NCBI RefSeq assembly: GCF_000143415.4
Contig: NW_003314364.1
Coordinates: 606,592 to 641,636 of the forward strand
Reading direction: 5' to 3'
DNA length: 35,045 nt
DNA from: Selaginella moellendorffii
Lineage: Eukaryota; Streptophyta; Lycopodiopsida; Selaginellales; Selaginellaceae
Within the stretch, counting starts at the first letter, position 1; each line of letters opens with the position of its first letter. The notes under the pieces are model-generated. The model saw nothing but the letters and a program-made list of their open reading frames with translations, was not told where the DNA came from and ran no database searches. Position numbers and translations under genes: made by a program. Of this stretch, positions 1 to 9,932 are shown in pieces.

Positions 1-940
1 AGGGGGGGGGGGGGTCGGGGGGGCTGTAGGGGGTTCTAAAAGTATAGTAGGGAGAGTGGGGGGGTTGGAGCCCAGTGGAGCCAGTTTGGCTCGGGAAGGC
101 CATACCCAACTGTTGGGTGATGGGATGACCACTGGGAAGTTAAAGGCTAGAGTGAATATGGACTGACAAGCGGGGTAGCTTGGTGAAGTGTCAAAAGCTG
201 GCTCTAGTTCCCCCGGGAGATCGAATGGTCGATGCTCCCAGTCCAACTGTGGGTGGCACTACCTACTTGGATACCTAGCATGGCTTAACGGAACCTCGCT
301 CTAAGCCCATGGCTAGAGCATCCAAAGGTGGGAGGCAGAGAGAGTACCCATGAGGCTCGCGTAAGGCCACGGTGTTCCAAAATGTTGTCCCAAAGTCCTA
401 GACTATAGAAAAGAAGAGGAGCAATCCTATGGTGTAGTGACCAAGGATATGGTCGGGTAGGGAGGAAGTCCTAGAGGACTGTGGGACTTAGTCGTCGGGC
501 CTGTGGGCCTTGATCCAATGGCAGTGTTAGCAAACATGGCCATGGATAGAAAGGGACTTGGTGGGGATTGGAAAAAGGATATTAGGGAAAGCTATTCCTT
601 ATATCTACGGGCATCCTAATAATGCTAAGAAGTGGATCTGGGATGATCACTCATAAACAGATGGCCCAGTCTTTGAGAGACAGTAATGTGATGTAGGTGG
701 TGTTAGACCACCGGTGTGACCAAGGTGAAGGGGCATAACAGGCTGATATGTTAGTGGTACCTTGGGGTGTCGGTCATGGGATTGGACACGTGGAGCACTT
801 GGGCCAAGTGCAAAGGTGGAGTGGCATGGATGCCATTCTCAGGGCTAGCAAACCCCAAGTCTTAAATTGGATTTTTGGAAGTTGTGAATGAGACTCCTCC
901 AAATGGTTGGAGGTGTGGATAATTGACAAAAGTAGAATGG
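1..940. repeat. LTR-like repeat sequence, no gene
   Basis: The first 66 bases are nearly all G, resembling the polyG polypurine tract seen beside another LTR in this window (20,640 region). The following ~870 bases are non-coding. Short stretches around 330-390 (ggaggcagagagagtaccc, ggccacggtgttcc) resemble the truncated 5' LTR near 29,430-29,480 in the same order. A 3' LTR of a plus-strand element is a reasonable guess, but I cannot define its ends. Confidence 0.3.
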
Positions 941-1195
941 AAAATTTAGTCACTTACACTTAGAGGAAGTGTATAAGAAACATATAAGAGTTCCTACCTT
1001 ATATTTATCCGATTCAAGTATACAGCCATTGACTGGTTTCTCAATTAACTCAAGTGGGAACTATAAAAGGAACTAGTTGTACCGACCTCCTACCGTCATA
1101 GCAGTAAGGATAAAATGTCCATAAGGACTGGCTAACAAGTATCTTTTGATACCCAAAGTCACATTCGTGACACTTAAGCTTGTCTTGCATATTCT

Positions 1196-1810
1196 CTAGA
1201 AAATCACAAACATGAGATACCTAACCAAAGCCAAACTCAAATTTATGGGAGATTTAGGCTCATTGCTATACATTGCTATAAATAGAGACATACCAATAGC
1301 CAATTGATGAGCACTATTATGAGCAAATTGAAGAAAAGGCAAGTACTTCTCCCATACTCCCTTTCTAGTCAAGTTTCCTACAAAAGACCTTAACATATCT
1401 TCCAATAGTTAATTCATGTGCTCTGTCTGCCCATTTGATTATGGATGCTCACCACTACTTATGCTCAGCTTAGTCTTCAACTTCTCAAAGACCATTTGCC
1501 AAAACTTGGATGTGAACTTGGGATCCCAATCACTCATAATATCATCCAGCAAACTATAGAGATTGAATAACTGGTCTACAAACAACTGAGTAAGTTTAGA
1601 AGCTTTAATAGTCATCTTCACTAGGAAAAAGTGAACCATTTTCATCAAATAATCCACAACAATCCAAATAGCATTATTTCCTTGTATGGTTTTGGGAAAA
1701 CCACTAATAAAGTTTATTGAGATGCTATCACACTTATTCTCGGGTACATGTAAAGGATGATAGAAGTTAGCATACTTCTGATGATCAACTTTGATTGTAT
1801 GGCAGCATAG
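1196..1810 (-). pseudogene. Ty3/Gypsy integrase remnant
   Basis: Minus-strand fragments match the Gypsy integrase core. Reading from 1,660 downward there is VDYLMKMVHFF-like sequence, the second catalytic Asp region as IMSDWDPKFTSKFW, then SSGEHP near the glutamate region. A later piece at 1,405-1,196 (KYLPFLQFAHNSAHQ) matches the segment after the core (normally EFAYNNSxH). Frames shift between 1,405 and 1,439, and stops break the sequence upstream of 1,660 (around 1,660-1,810 the translation resembles the start of the core but is broken). The element is dead. No reverse transcriptase was recognised next to it, and its LTRs were not identified. Confidence 0.75.
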
Positions 1811-3937
1811 AAAACTTTTGTCAAATCATTTTAATCAGATGGATTTTTATTAGTTTTGATGTAGTTCTTCCACCAAAGAACCATGGCTAGTAAGCTTTAC
1901 TAAAAAAATGTCAATGTTCACCTTATCCTTATAAGGACTATGAGAGAATCAACCTCTTGGCTATTACAAATATTCAGTGATGACTTCCATTTCACAATAC
2001 CATAATCCTTGGCATGTTTGATGTATCAATAGTAATTACAAACATGAGATTGATTCAACTCTTGGGGGTCCATGGGTAGTAAGAAATCCTTAATGAGATT
2101 GATGGAATCCTTAACCTCCTTAATATATGTCACTCTGAACCTCAGAAATCTAGTGATCCTGCCATACAATGACATCATCAAGACTCTTCTTCATCATCAT
2201 ATCCATCACCACTAATGCCATACTCTTTATTGTCATCCCCAAAAGAATGTGCTTTTCCAATACTAATAAAATGAACAAGCAAGCAAACCCTAGCTGACCC
2301 TTAAGACGTTACGGTCCACATGCCATAGAATATTCTTGGAATATTCCCATGGTTTGTGTCAGAATTTCTATAGCTTGAACAGGTATGCCACAACAAGCTA
2401 CAAATACCACTTCCTCATAAAAGAAGTGATTAGCTTAAGACAATAAGCATGTAGGAAGCTAGCCTCTTCTTGGGTTTTGATAGATCACTCTTCCTTTTTG
2501 TTAGAGTAGTTTAATTTTGCAATGCCTAAAGTGAGTGGCTGCATCATAGGAAGGCATCAGAAAAGCTCACACCCAGCCTTGGTGAGATGCAGGGAGGAAG
2601 GCCTCCCCCTAGAGCCATGGGTGCTCAATAGTACCACCATCTAGAAGCCTAAGCTCCTCTCACTTGCCACTACTCCATACATCCCACTGCTCAATAGGAT
2701 CCCAAACTCCCCTTATGGCACAACCCATTGTTGAAAAGGGTAGCAAAATCACCATATATGGGCAGCCTTGGCAGCTCACTCATCTCCCAACCACGCATAT
2801 AGCACTAACAGTTGTCATGCGCTCACGTCTTTGCAGCAGAGTCACCCACAAGCCACTCTCCTAAACACTTGCTACTGAAGAGATGAAACAAAGATAAGTC
2901 TAACCTTGGAGGGCACTGAGATGGGTCTCCTACTGAAGTGTGGCCTCCTACTTGTGAGATGGGCCTTTGGCAAAATACATCTTGCTCAGTATATTTAGGA
3001 TCCTCCCATGGCCACCCCAAACATACTCCACTCTAGTATATCCCCATGAAATGTGGCCAGTTTGTCAATCTCCTTAGATTGGGCATGTGTCACTCAATGA
3101 TACAATGTGGGTGCAACCACTAAGTCTGGGAAAAATTCCCTCATACCCAAATGTGGGTGGGCTCAGCTGCACATGGCACTATGACTTTCCCATGGTTTGG
3201 GTACTCCCTAAGTGCCAGAGTACTTGACTTGGGATAAGAGACCACTACTTGCTAGCCAGATCCTCAACTCAACACACAAAGTGTTAAGCACCTAGCTGTG
3301 GCTATACAAAAGTTTGCTATGGTAGTGAGATTGATTCTTAGGGAAGTCCAATATGGCACAGCTCAACACCTTTAGCTACAAGCTAAAGGAGCTTTAGAGG
3401 TATATCAGCAGTGGAGAGGGGCTCATGAGTCCACTAAGTGGTTGCCCACTTAGCCTTCCTTTGCATTGGGTTAGGTCCTGCCTTGTGTGGCTGACCCCAA
3501 CCCACTGTCAAGACTAAGTGGCTTGTTAATGATTGCCTAATTATTTATAGAACCTCACACCTCTATTTAAAATGTTTCTTTAGTTTAGTGGCATTTATTA
3601 TTGAGAAGAAAAAAGTTATAAGAGAATGTTAGCATGAAATTTATCATTGAGCCATACCTCTACCTTATTAATTATCTAAAATAAAAATTTCTTGTACCTT
3701 TATGCCTATTCTTCAAAATTAATCTCTTTTCTAGTGGAGAATATTCTTCAAGGATCACAGCAGCAACTTTAATAATTATTATAAATCCTGACAACTTATT
3801 CTACAAGTAAAAAGTGGAGTAAAAACTAAAATTATAAAATAGAAATTTAACTAGGAAAAAAGGAAATTAAATTTACTCTAGCAATAGCTTATCTATAATA
3901 GATAATATTCTTCCATGGATTAATGTAGTATACTTTA
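1811..3937. other. No gene recognised; decayed repeat DNA
   Basis: This stretch holds only short ORFs without recognisable domains (for example 2,664-2,864 and 3,020-2,823). From about 3,540 it becomes strongly AT-rich up to the left end of the 13.3-kb transposon. The first part may be degraded Gypsy polyprotein belonging with the integrase remnant to its left. Confidence 0.4.
3934..3937. repeat. Candidate target-site duplication (left), TTTA
   Basis: TTTA directly precedes the left inverted repeat and is matched by TTTA directly after the right one at 17,231-17,234. Four AT-rich bases could match by chance. Confidence 0.5.
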
Positions 3938-3961
3938 AAGCTCTATTTCGTTAAAGTGGGA
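3938..3961 (+). repeat. Left terminal inverted repeat
   Basis: It begins AAGCTCTATTTCGTTAAAGT and continues GGGA. It matches the right end at 23 of 24 positions, the difference being C/T at position 12. A related subterminal copy (GTAAAATGGGAC) follows at about 3,970-3,981. Confidence 0.85.
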
Positions 3962-4125
3962 TTTATTCAGTAAAATGGGACTAGGTACAAATTTTCAAGT
4001 ATTTGAAAATGACGTGAAATTATATGTTTTTTGTCCAGGGGCTAGACATATCTGGGGCATGGTGACTAGCGCGGTGACTTTGTGTCCAGACTGAGTCCAT
4101 CTGGTTGTATAATAAATCTCATTGT

Positions 4126-4150
4126 CAAGGTGAACAAGCCGAATCTGAAG
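4126..4150 (+). repeat. Acidic-tail cassette, inverted copy
   Basis: The sequence from CAAGGTGAACAAGCC onward encodes GEQAESEAKEE. Related cassettes lie on the opposite strand at 5,511-5,535 and 5,386-5,405. It may be a displaced or inverted copy of a 3' exon of the leftward gene. Confidence 0.5.
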
Positions 4151-4480
4151 CTAAAGAAGAGCGATGGCATACGCGCACACACTATTTGTTTGTTCATTGA
4201 GCGTGTGGTGAGCTTTCCAAGATGAACGTCATTCCTATTAGCCAGACATATAACTTAATGGTGAGAACATTTAGATATTATTCAATGTTATCTTTTTCTA
4301 ACGAATCTAATTGTGAAGGTGTAGCAAGAGACATTGCTAGTCTGGAGAAGTCATTTAACTCATTTGACCCTTAGTGTATTTTCATGAAACTAAATAACAT
4401 TCATATTATTAAGGAATTTCTCTAGTACCTTTTTTTTACGACATAGAGGCTTGCATTTCTTTCAAAGGTGATTTAGTAAA

Positions 4481-4502
4481 AGGCCTGAGGGCACATGCCA
4501 TT
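4481..4502. repeat. 22-bp palindrome, copy 1
   Basis: Imperfect copy (left half aggcctgaggg, right half cacatgccatt) in the left, non-coding arm of the element. Confidence 0.6.
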
Positions 4503-4568
4503 CTATTTCTTAGACCGGTATTAAGATATACTAGTGCAAAGGGAAAAAGGTATTTGGTGATCAAGTAA

Positions 4569-4590
4569 ATGGCATGAGGGCACACGCCAT
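4569..4590. repeat. 22-bp palindrome, copy 2
   Basis: Left arm ATGGCATGAGG, right arm GCACACGCCAT. It lies just beyond the stop of the 4,852-4,598 reading frame. Confidence 0.75.
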
Positions 4591-4597
4591 TATAAGC

Positions 4598-4852
4598 CTA
4601 AGCGCTAGTGGACACCTCCTTTTTGGTACTCTCAGCGGTACTATCATCCTTCTCCGGGTCAGTTGTTTTGCTTTGGATTGTTGTCTCTGACGTTACTGGG
4701 GCGTTCTCGATAGTTGTTAATGTTGCCGTTTGTTCAGAAAAATGATCACCTGGAGTATAGTACGGGGAGTTTGGAAGACTTATATATTCTACATTTTCAC
4801 CTATCTCCTTCTCTGTCTCCTTTTCTGCCTCACTTACAGATTTTGTGCTTGC
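4598..4852 (-). CDS. Possible Ser/Thr/Glu-rich 3' exon or small ORF
   Basis: From ATG at 4,852 the frame encodes about 84 residues rich in S, T, E and K (it starts MASTKSVSEAEKE and ends STKKEVSTSA). The frame extends further upstream to 4,957. The minus strand has an acceptor-like sequence, catattttag, just before it, so it could be the last exon of the leftward transposase gene rather than a separate gene. It has no recognisable domain. Low-complexity acidic tails recur in this element (cassettes near 5.4-5.5 kb and the linker at 14.8-15.0 kb), which makes a coding role plausible, but it could be chance. Confidence 0.3.
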   Translation of the reverse strand, partial: ASTKSVSEAEKETEKEIGENVEYISLPNSPYYTPGDHFSEQTATLTTIENAPVTSETTIQSKTTDPEKDDSTAESTKKEVSTSA

Positions 4853-4980
4853 CATGAGAATGCTCTTCACCCTAAAATATGGAGTTTGTTGTGTTATAAA
4901 AGGAAACCAACACACACGCTGCAAGGGAATGATGGTACATAAAGCACGTAAGCCCACAATATGGGTTTATGTGCCATTAA

Positions 4981-4998
4981 TATGGGCCACACGCCATA
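4981..4998. repeat. Partial palindrome, copy 3
   Basis: tatgggccac followed by acgccata; a shortened version lacking the middle of the left arm. Confidence 0.4.
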
Positions 4999-5168
4999 TT
5001 ATTAGATTTATGCACGTGTGATTGGTAAATGCATATGTCACATCATCTTTGTTTTACCTCACACACTATATCAGGCCTAATGAACCATATCACATGTGCG
5101 CACATGCTATATATATGGAGAAGTATTATGCAAGGATAGAAAAATTCAATGCATGATTGTGGAGAGCA

Positions 5169-5188
5169 ATGGCATGAAGCCACATGCT
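5169..5188. repeat. 22-bp palindrome, copy 4 (eroded)
   Basis: Left arm ATGGCATGAAG, right arm eroded to ccacatgct. Confidence 0.55.
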
Positions 5189-5328
5189 AAATAACATTTT
5201 AGAGAAAGAATTAAAATAGAAACATGCAAACAGTACTGAGTGGACCAAGACTTAGAAGTGCACAATTGAATGAGGTATTTCTAATAAATATTTCACTCAC
5301 CTCATATAGGAATGGCTACCACTCTCAA

Positions 5329-5350
5329 ATGGCGTATCGCCTCATGCCAT
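5329..5350. repeat. 22-bp palindrome, copy 5
   Basis: ATGGCGTATCG followed by CCTCATGCCAT, just 3' (in minus-strand terms) of the acidic cassette at 5,386-5,405. On the minus strand it is preceded by gcgag|gtgatggc, a possible donor. Confidence 0.7.
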
Positions 5351-5385
5351 CACCTCGCAATTTGTTATAACAATCCGATGAATTC

Positions 5386-5405
5386 ATATTCGGCTTGTTC
5401 ACCTT
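5386..5405 (-). repeat. Acidic-tail cassette, copy 2
   Basis: The minus strand reads ttcaag|GTGAACAAGCCGAATATG, an acceptor-like AG followed by a frame GEQAEYE. It is a sibling of the cassette at 5,511-5,535, suggesting duplicated or alternative 3' exons of the leftward gene. Confidence 0.45.
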
Positions 5406-5474
5406 GAACTTTAAGTAAGATTTGCTAGAACAACTAAGAATTTATACTTGTTATTTGTATCATCTCACCTAGGA

Positions 5475-5496
5475 ATGGCGTAAGGCCACATGCCAT
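5475..5496. repeat. 22-bp palindrome, copy 6
   Basis: ATGGCGTAAGG followed by CCACATGCCAT, immediately after the acidic cassette in the direction of the leftward gene. Confidence 0.7.
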
Positions 5497-5510
5497 CACG
5501 CCTCCTCTGA

Positions 5511-5535
5511 TTCAGATTCGGATTGTTCACCTTGA
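5511..5535 (-). repeat. Acidic-tail cassette, copy 1 (candidate exon)
   Basis: The minus strand has an exon-like start after tttcaag: G|GT GAA CAA TCC GAA TCT GAA encodes GEQSESESEEA, then TGA. The upstream transposase exon has a donor-like AAG|GTGAGA at about 5,580, so this could be the natural C-terminal exon. Confidence 0.45.
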
Positions 5536-5568
5536 AATAAAATACATTAGAAACTTAGTAAAGGAATA

Positions 5569-6318
5569 TTAATGAATCTCACCTTGAACCCGGGTTATGA
5601 ATGCTCTTGCTGCATCTCTTGCATGGTCTGGCAAGGTGATGGTGGCACTCTGCTTCCGCATCCAACCATGCACAACATTATCCACCGATATGCTCATGCT
5701 AGGATCCCTTGGATTCAGCACCCATCTCTTTTCTAGGCAATCCTTCGTATATCCGGAACTTGGCTTGAACCACTCCATAGTTACATTGAAGGAGTTAGTT
5801 TCCACGTCCTCCTCTGCATCAGTGATGCAGCGCCCCACCCATATCATTTGTTTTTTATTACTGGGTCTGACAAGCACGACCATTCCTTTGCAGACCTGTA
5901 CTGGATTGAATGCTGAATCCGGCTTCTTGTTCCTCGGCCCACAATAGTGATCCTCAACATCGTTATCTGTCACTGCATTTCCAGAGGACATTATTCCGCT
6001 ACTATCTGGTGCTTTGGGTTCTGGCCAAAAGGACTCTTCCAATTCTTCATATACAACCGGCCCATTTTGGATAGCAGATATAATCTTCTCCCAGTATTCG
6101 AGCAAAGGCTTGCACCTCTGAAAATAGGATTCTCCACCAAACACCAACCCCCTCTTCCAGAAGGCAATATGCTATCTAATCCCAGCCACTATACTTTCCT
6201 GGTCTTTGAGTCCATCCGGGTGCATCGGCCGTGGGGAACCCTGAGGAATCATAGGTTCCCCAGTTATGGGATCTCTCTTGAAGAGTTCAATGCCGTCCAC
6301 TGGCAGCCACACTGTGTC
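5569..6318 (-). pseudogene. C-terminal part of DUF7869 transposase, in-frame TAG
   Basis: This is the same reading frame as the transposase ORF upstream, continuing after a TAG at 6,321-6,319. It runs in frame to a second TAG at 6,174-6,172 and then stays open to 5,569. Both TAGs sit where CAG (Gln) fits. The last ~190 codons contain a segment like those after DUF7869 domains: a hydrophobic stretch KGMVVLVRPSNKKQMIWVGR, an acidic turn, MEWFKPSSG and KRWVLNP. I infer a beta-rich DNA- or chromatin-contact domain. A donor-like GTGAGA near 5,580 suggests that the protein continues into a 3' exon rather than stopping at 5,569. Confidence 0.7.
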
Positions 6319-8637
6319 CTATTCTCTCATCTTGTACCTCATCACTGAAGCACCGTCACGCATGCTGAAATGAAACTGAAGAGGCTTGGAGTGGCCAATC
6401 AGCGTTTCAGATCCGTCCCTGATGTAGCCTCTTACAAACCCCTTAAAGTCTGGAACCTTTGTCACAAGTGCAGCATCAACAGTGCCTTTGATGCAATTTT
6501 GGAATTCATCGTAGAGTTGTGGGAGGGTGAGGACATTGGATCGCTGGAGGGACTCTGCCAGGTGACTGAACATGGCATCGATGTCTTCATGAGTGTGCTC
6601 AACCATGAGAAAGCCAAGTGTAACCGTTTCAAATATGCCTTTGGCAACAAGCATCGCCAAGTACGCGAAGACGTACATGTTTTTGTTCTCACTGCCAGCA
6701 TTGTCTGTTTGGAGCAGAAGATGGGGTGGAAGGCCACATCGGCCGCAAGAACTTCCTTGAGATTCTGCTTCGTTTGGATGAGGCTGTGCATTCACCGGGC
6801 GACCAGCCTCGTCGGAATGGCATGAGGCCTCACGTGATAACCCTACAATCTGACGGCCAACATATTCACTGGGATGGCATGGGGCCCCACGTGATACTGC
6901 AAGCCTTTGCTCCTCCTCCAGCTGAACCCTGTATGGGGTTCGATCGACAAGGGCCTTATGCAAGGGTTGGCCGTTCAGCTCAGTCTGCGCACTTTGCAGA
7001 GACCTTAAGTGTTTTGCTAGGGACGCAATCATCATGTTTGCACCCCCGCCACCCCATAGAGGTACAAAGAAGTTCCCATAGTTCTGGGCACCATGCCTAT
7101 GAGCGATTATGCCAAATAAAGACATAGGCAGCTGCATGGATGAAGAGATTGCCTTGGGGGCAGGATTGAGTCGAGGTAAGCACGTCTTTTTCTGGTCCAT
7201 TTTGTCGTGGATGATGCAGAGGTAAGAGTCAGGTCTCTCCATGGAGAGAATCCTGTTATGATAATATGCAGTCCTGCAGCTTCTCTGCTCGATGTTGTGG
7301 TCGAGCCGCCTTCTAACCAACGTCTCTCGCTCTTGAGCGCTGCAAGAATTCTTCGACAAAGCCATTTTGATAGCAGTGCACTCGTCACACTTTGAAAAGC
7401 TGGAGTACTTTCCTATACTCACATCCCTGAACCTGTTGCTCCACAATCTACTAAATCTAGATTGGCTCAGCTTTCTGTAGCCATTACTCTGGAGTTCCCG
7501 ATTCACATCTTCCAATATGGTCCCCTTGGTATACATGGAAGGGAGAACTCGTTGGGTGTCTCGTGTTCCATCTTCCAAGAGGCGGGTTTTATGTGGTTGC
7601 TGCTCGCTACATGTCTCGACAAACCTCTTGAAGATTGCCTCTCCATATACAACATGACCCCTGGTTTTGTGCGTACCGTCATTCCCATGGACTGCCTGTT
7701 GAACCCTTTGTTCCTCGAACTCAGTTTTGATTCTGTAGAATGTGGTTCGAGGGACTCCATAAATGATTCTCCATGCCTTCATGCAGACCAAACCCCTCTG
7801 GAAGACCATGTCCCCCACCTGATGTTCTGAAGCATCAACAGATGACGGTAATGCCTCATACACAAAATTGCGAGATGCCTTCCAGGACAATGTCTTGTAT
7901 CTTGCTCTCTCCTCTTCAATAGCATCCCAATCAGCATGTTGACAGCACCTCCTCTTGCAACAAGCAACTGTCGAGACCATTCGAACCTCCATCGCCATTT
8001 TCTGCCTTTTCGGTTCGTTGCTCAGATCCCTTTGGCTGTGCTTTAGGAAGGTGTACTTTCTTTTCCCATGAAGAGATGTTCTGTCATCAGTTGTAGTGGT
8101 GTTTGATTGTGAATCCTTCACATTCTCAAACACTAAGTGCCTCAATTTCCACTGCACAATGCTTCCAATAGTCAGACTGTTTTCTTTTGTGTCAACAACC
8201 TCTAAAATCGCAACTCCAATATCATCCCAGCCCAATTCTTGATTAGCAACCGCATCTCTTGGACCGACAACTGTGGCTAAGCCCTCAGCTACCACCTCCC
8301 CCTCGGGGTTGTTTAGAAACACCTTTGCCTGAATCCATGTAGCATGGTTCTTAAGATCCACGGAGGGAACATGCGTCACACTTGCGCTGTCCCCAACATC
8401 TGCTTTCTTCTGAAGATTTTTCAAGTCAATAATAACATTTACCCCGACGACCATCTCTCCTTGTTCAATAGCGACCACATTCCCATCGAAGATAGTCTCT
8501 ACTGATACAGCAGCATTGCCTTCCCCAAGCCTTTGACAGTGTATAACAAAGTTCCGATCCATAGACACAAGGGTCCCTTTTGCAACTCTCTTCCCACCAT
8601 TCAAAATGTAAACCTTTTCCCCAACCCTGAAGGCCAT
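6319..8637 (-). CDS. DUF7869-type RNase H-like transposase candidate
   Basis: This is a 772-codon open frame, probably the enzyme that moves the element. Residues 1-165 form a beta-rich N-terminal region resembling DUF8039-like modules, and an NLS-like basic stretch lies at 190-215. A CC-rich motif follows at 226-233 (CCKRRCCQ), then a predicted HTH near 292-309 (VPRTTFYRIK). FSKCDEC lies at 414-420. The catalytic-like positions follow: D478 in IIHDKMD, D645 in LLLQTDNAGSENKN and HTHEDID at 681-687, the hallmark of this family. ATG at 8,637 is chosen because an acceptor-like tttcag lies one base upstream. About 75 extra residues (558-632), containing two palindromes, separate the first two catalytic blocks and look like an insertion or retained intron. 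That it acts as a transposase is inference. Confidence 0.8.
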   Translation of the reverse strand: MAFRVGEKVYILNGGKRVAKGTLVSMDRNFVIHCQRLGEGNAAVSVETIFDGNVVAIEQGEMVVGVNVIIDLKNLQKKADVGDSASVTHVPSVDLKNHATWIQAKVFLNNPEGEVVAEGLATVVGPRDAVANQELGWDDIGVAILEVVDTKENSLTIGSIVQWKLRHLVFENVKDSQSNTTTTDDRTSLHGKRKYTFLKHSQRDLSNEPKRQKMAMEVRMVSTVACCKRRCCQHADWDAIEEERARYKTLSWKASRNFVYEALPSSVDASEHQVGDMVFQRGLVCMKAWRIIYGVPRTTFYRIKTEFEEQRVQQAVHGNDGTHKTRGHVVYGEAIFKRFVETCSEQQPHKTRLLEDGTRDTQRVLPSMYTKGTILEDVNRELQSNGYRKLSQSRFSRLWSNRFRDVSIGKYSSFSKCDECTAIKMALSKNSCSAQERETLVRRRLDHNIEQRSCRTAYYHNRILSMERPDSYLCIIHDKMDQKKTCLPRLNPAPKAISSSMQLPMSLFGIIAHRHGAQNYGNFFVPLWGGGGANMMIASLAKHLRSLQSAQTELNGQPLHKALVDRTPYRVQLEEEQRLAVSRGAPCHPSEYVGRQIVGLSREASCHSDEAGRPVNAQPHPNEAESQGSSCGRCGLPPHLLLQTDNAGSENKNMYVFAYLAMLVAKGIFETVTLGFLMVEHTHEDIDAMFSHLAESLQRSNVLTLPQLYDEFQNCIKGTVDAALVTKVPDFKGFVRGYIRDGSETLIGHSKPLQFHFSMRDGASVMRYKMRE
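6817..6838. repeat. 22-bp palindrome, copy 7 (inside transposase insertion)
   Basis: ATGGCATGAGG followed by CCTCACGTGAT. It lies in the 558-632 residue insertion of the transposase frame, 57 bp from copy 8. Confidence 0.75.
6874..6895. repeat. 22-bp palindrome, copy 8 (inside transposase insertion)
   Basis: ATGGCATGGGG followed by CCCCACGTGAT. Copies 7 and 8 share the variant arm ATCACGTG on the minus strand, as does the intronic copy at 14,126. Confidence 0.75.
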
Positions 8638-8719
8638 TCTGAAAGTGCAGAAAAGAAGTTAAGACCATACAAAAAATGATTGGAGAATGGCCTAAATCAT
8701 AACATACCAAACAACCTCA

Positions 8720-8741
8720 ATAGCATGAGGCCACATGCCAT
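8720..8741. repeat. 22-bp palindrome, copy 9
   Basis: ATAGCATGAGG followed by CCACATGCCAT, within the leader intron of the transposase gene. Confidence 0.75.
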
Positions 8742-8789
8742 TATTCAAACATGTTATTGACACCCACGTGAAATTTCGCATTCACAAAA

Positions 8790-8811
8790 TTGGCATGAGG
8801 CCTCATGCCAT
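8790..8811. repeat. 22-bp palindrome, copy 10 (20-bp perfect core)
   Basis: The central 20 bases (8,791-8,810) are a perfect palindrome with arm TGGCATGAGG. Confidence 0.85.
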
Positions 8812-8887
8812 CTTGATATACACACAGCTGCAGGCAAGTAAAAACATACATGACAATACGCTAGCCATGAAATTGCAAGGGCCCAAG

Positions 8888-8909
8888 ATGGCATGTGGCC
8901 TCATGCCAT
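8888..8909. repeat. 22-bp palindrome, copy 11
   Basis: ATGGCATGTGG followed by CCTCATGCCAT; arms pair except at one position. Confidence 0.85.
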
Positions 8910-8994
8910 TTCTAAATGTGGTTCTAAGCCATTCCATAGTGAACATACCAGGAAGCACAAGTGCCGAATATCAAGAGGAAGCGGTAGCCACACC

Positions 8995-9190
8995 AAACAC
9001 AGTGCCGCTCGCAACACCGCAACTACTCGTAGCGCCGCTCGCAACACCGCAACTGCTTGTAGCGCCGCTCGCACAAACTGCCACTCGCATAAACTGCCGC
9101 TCGCAATGGCGCTCGCAATGCCGCAACCGCTCGTAGACGCATAAACCACAGCCCACAACGCCGCTTACACAAGCAGCGCTCACTGCGCTC
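8995..9190. repeat. CG-rich short tandem repeat near transposase gene
   Basis: The units gccgctcgcaacaccgcaac and shorter relatives repeat several times. A similar repeat lies upstream of the rightward gene, giving the divergent promoter region a CpG-rich patch on each side. Confidence 0.7.
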
Positions 9191-9499
9191 AGCGGAACCA
9201 AGAACACGGCGCACAAAAATGATAGACCTAGGAATGAGTTCGAGAATTCAAAAATAACACACGCTTGAACGTCACATCAAATCCTCTGACAAACCAGATT
9301 TTATGATTCCTCTGACAAATTTCAAACTGAGTAGCTTCTAGACTTTGCTGTCGGAGGTTGAACTTTGTCACATCATGTCCTTGCCTCGATCCAGCTGTGC
9401 CATGTCAGTGATTCGAACTTTGCCATGCCATGTCAGTGATCCGCGCCAAGATTATTCGCCGTGTAAAGGAATAATTATGCTGTGTGTGTACGTCCATTT

Positions 9500-9524
9500 A
9501 TGGCAATATAAGGCCACACGCCAT
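9500..9524. repeat. Palindrome, copy 12 (3-bp longer)
   Basis: atggcaatataagg followed by ccacacgccat, a copy with an expanded left arm. Confidence 0.6.
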
Positions 9525-9574
9525 TCAAAGAATAATGCTAGTCGAGCATTTTTTGGTGCATTTTTGGGTTCAAA

Positions 9575-9596
9575 ATTGCATGAGCCCACACGCTAT
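9575..9596. repeat. 22-bp palindrome, copy 13
   Basis: attgcatgagc followed by ccacacgctat; both arms have changed. Confidence 0.6.
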
Positions 9597-9932
9597 AAAG
9601 TTTACCTGTACCAAAAATAGAAACAGCTTTATTTACTTGGGAATTTAAGTGGTTGACGCATTTTTAAACTTACAAACACATGCCCTACTTACATTCCTTT
9701 GGTTGCTTAAAATTCAAAAATATTATAAATATTTCTTTCTGCATTTTCAATGTTTTCAATTATGGTTTTTGATTTTCGCAGGACCAGCTTAGTAATCTAT
9801 TTGCATCCCGTCATGTTTATAGCTAGCTTTCGTTTGTCCCCTTCGCTAGCCTGAGATACATCTGCTCGGCATCTGCCTCTTACAGCATTTGCCCAGAAAG
9901 GGCATCTTTCTTCACGCAGCATTTGCCACATG

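Larger units (their letters stand above)
8639..8948 (-). other. 5' leader intron of transposase gene, three palindromes
   Basis: On the minus strand a donor (ctg|GTATGTTC at 8,948) and an acceptor (ctgcactttcAG at 8,640-8,639) bracket a 310-nt intron that ends one base before the ATG. It holds palindrome copies at 8,720, 8,790 and 8,888. A second donor-like GTATGT near 8,708 leaves room for two smaller introns. Confidence 0.5.

Noticed and set aside
822-842. ggcatggatgcc dyad as a palindrome copy outside the element
   Set aside because: Only 12 bp and lacking the GGCC-type centre; expected by chance.
8901-9216. Overlapping ORFs in the CG-rich repeat
   Set aside because: Open on several frames of both strands because the repeat lacks stop triplets; low-complexity products.
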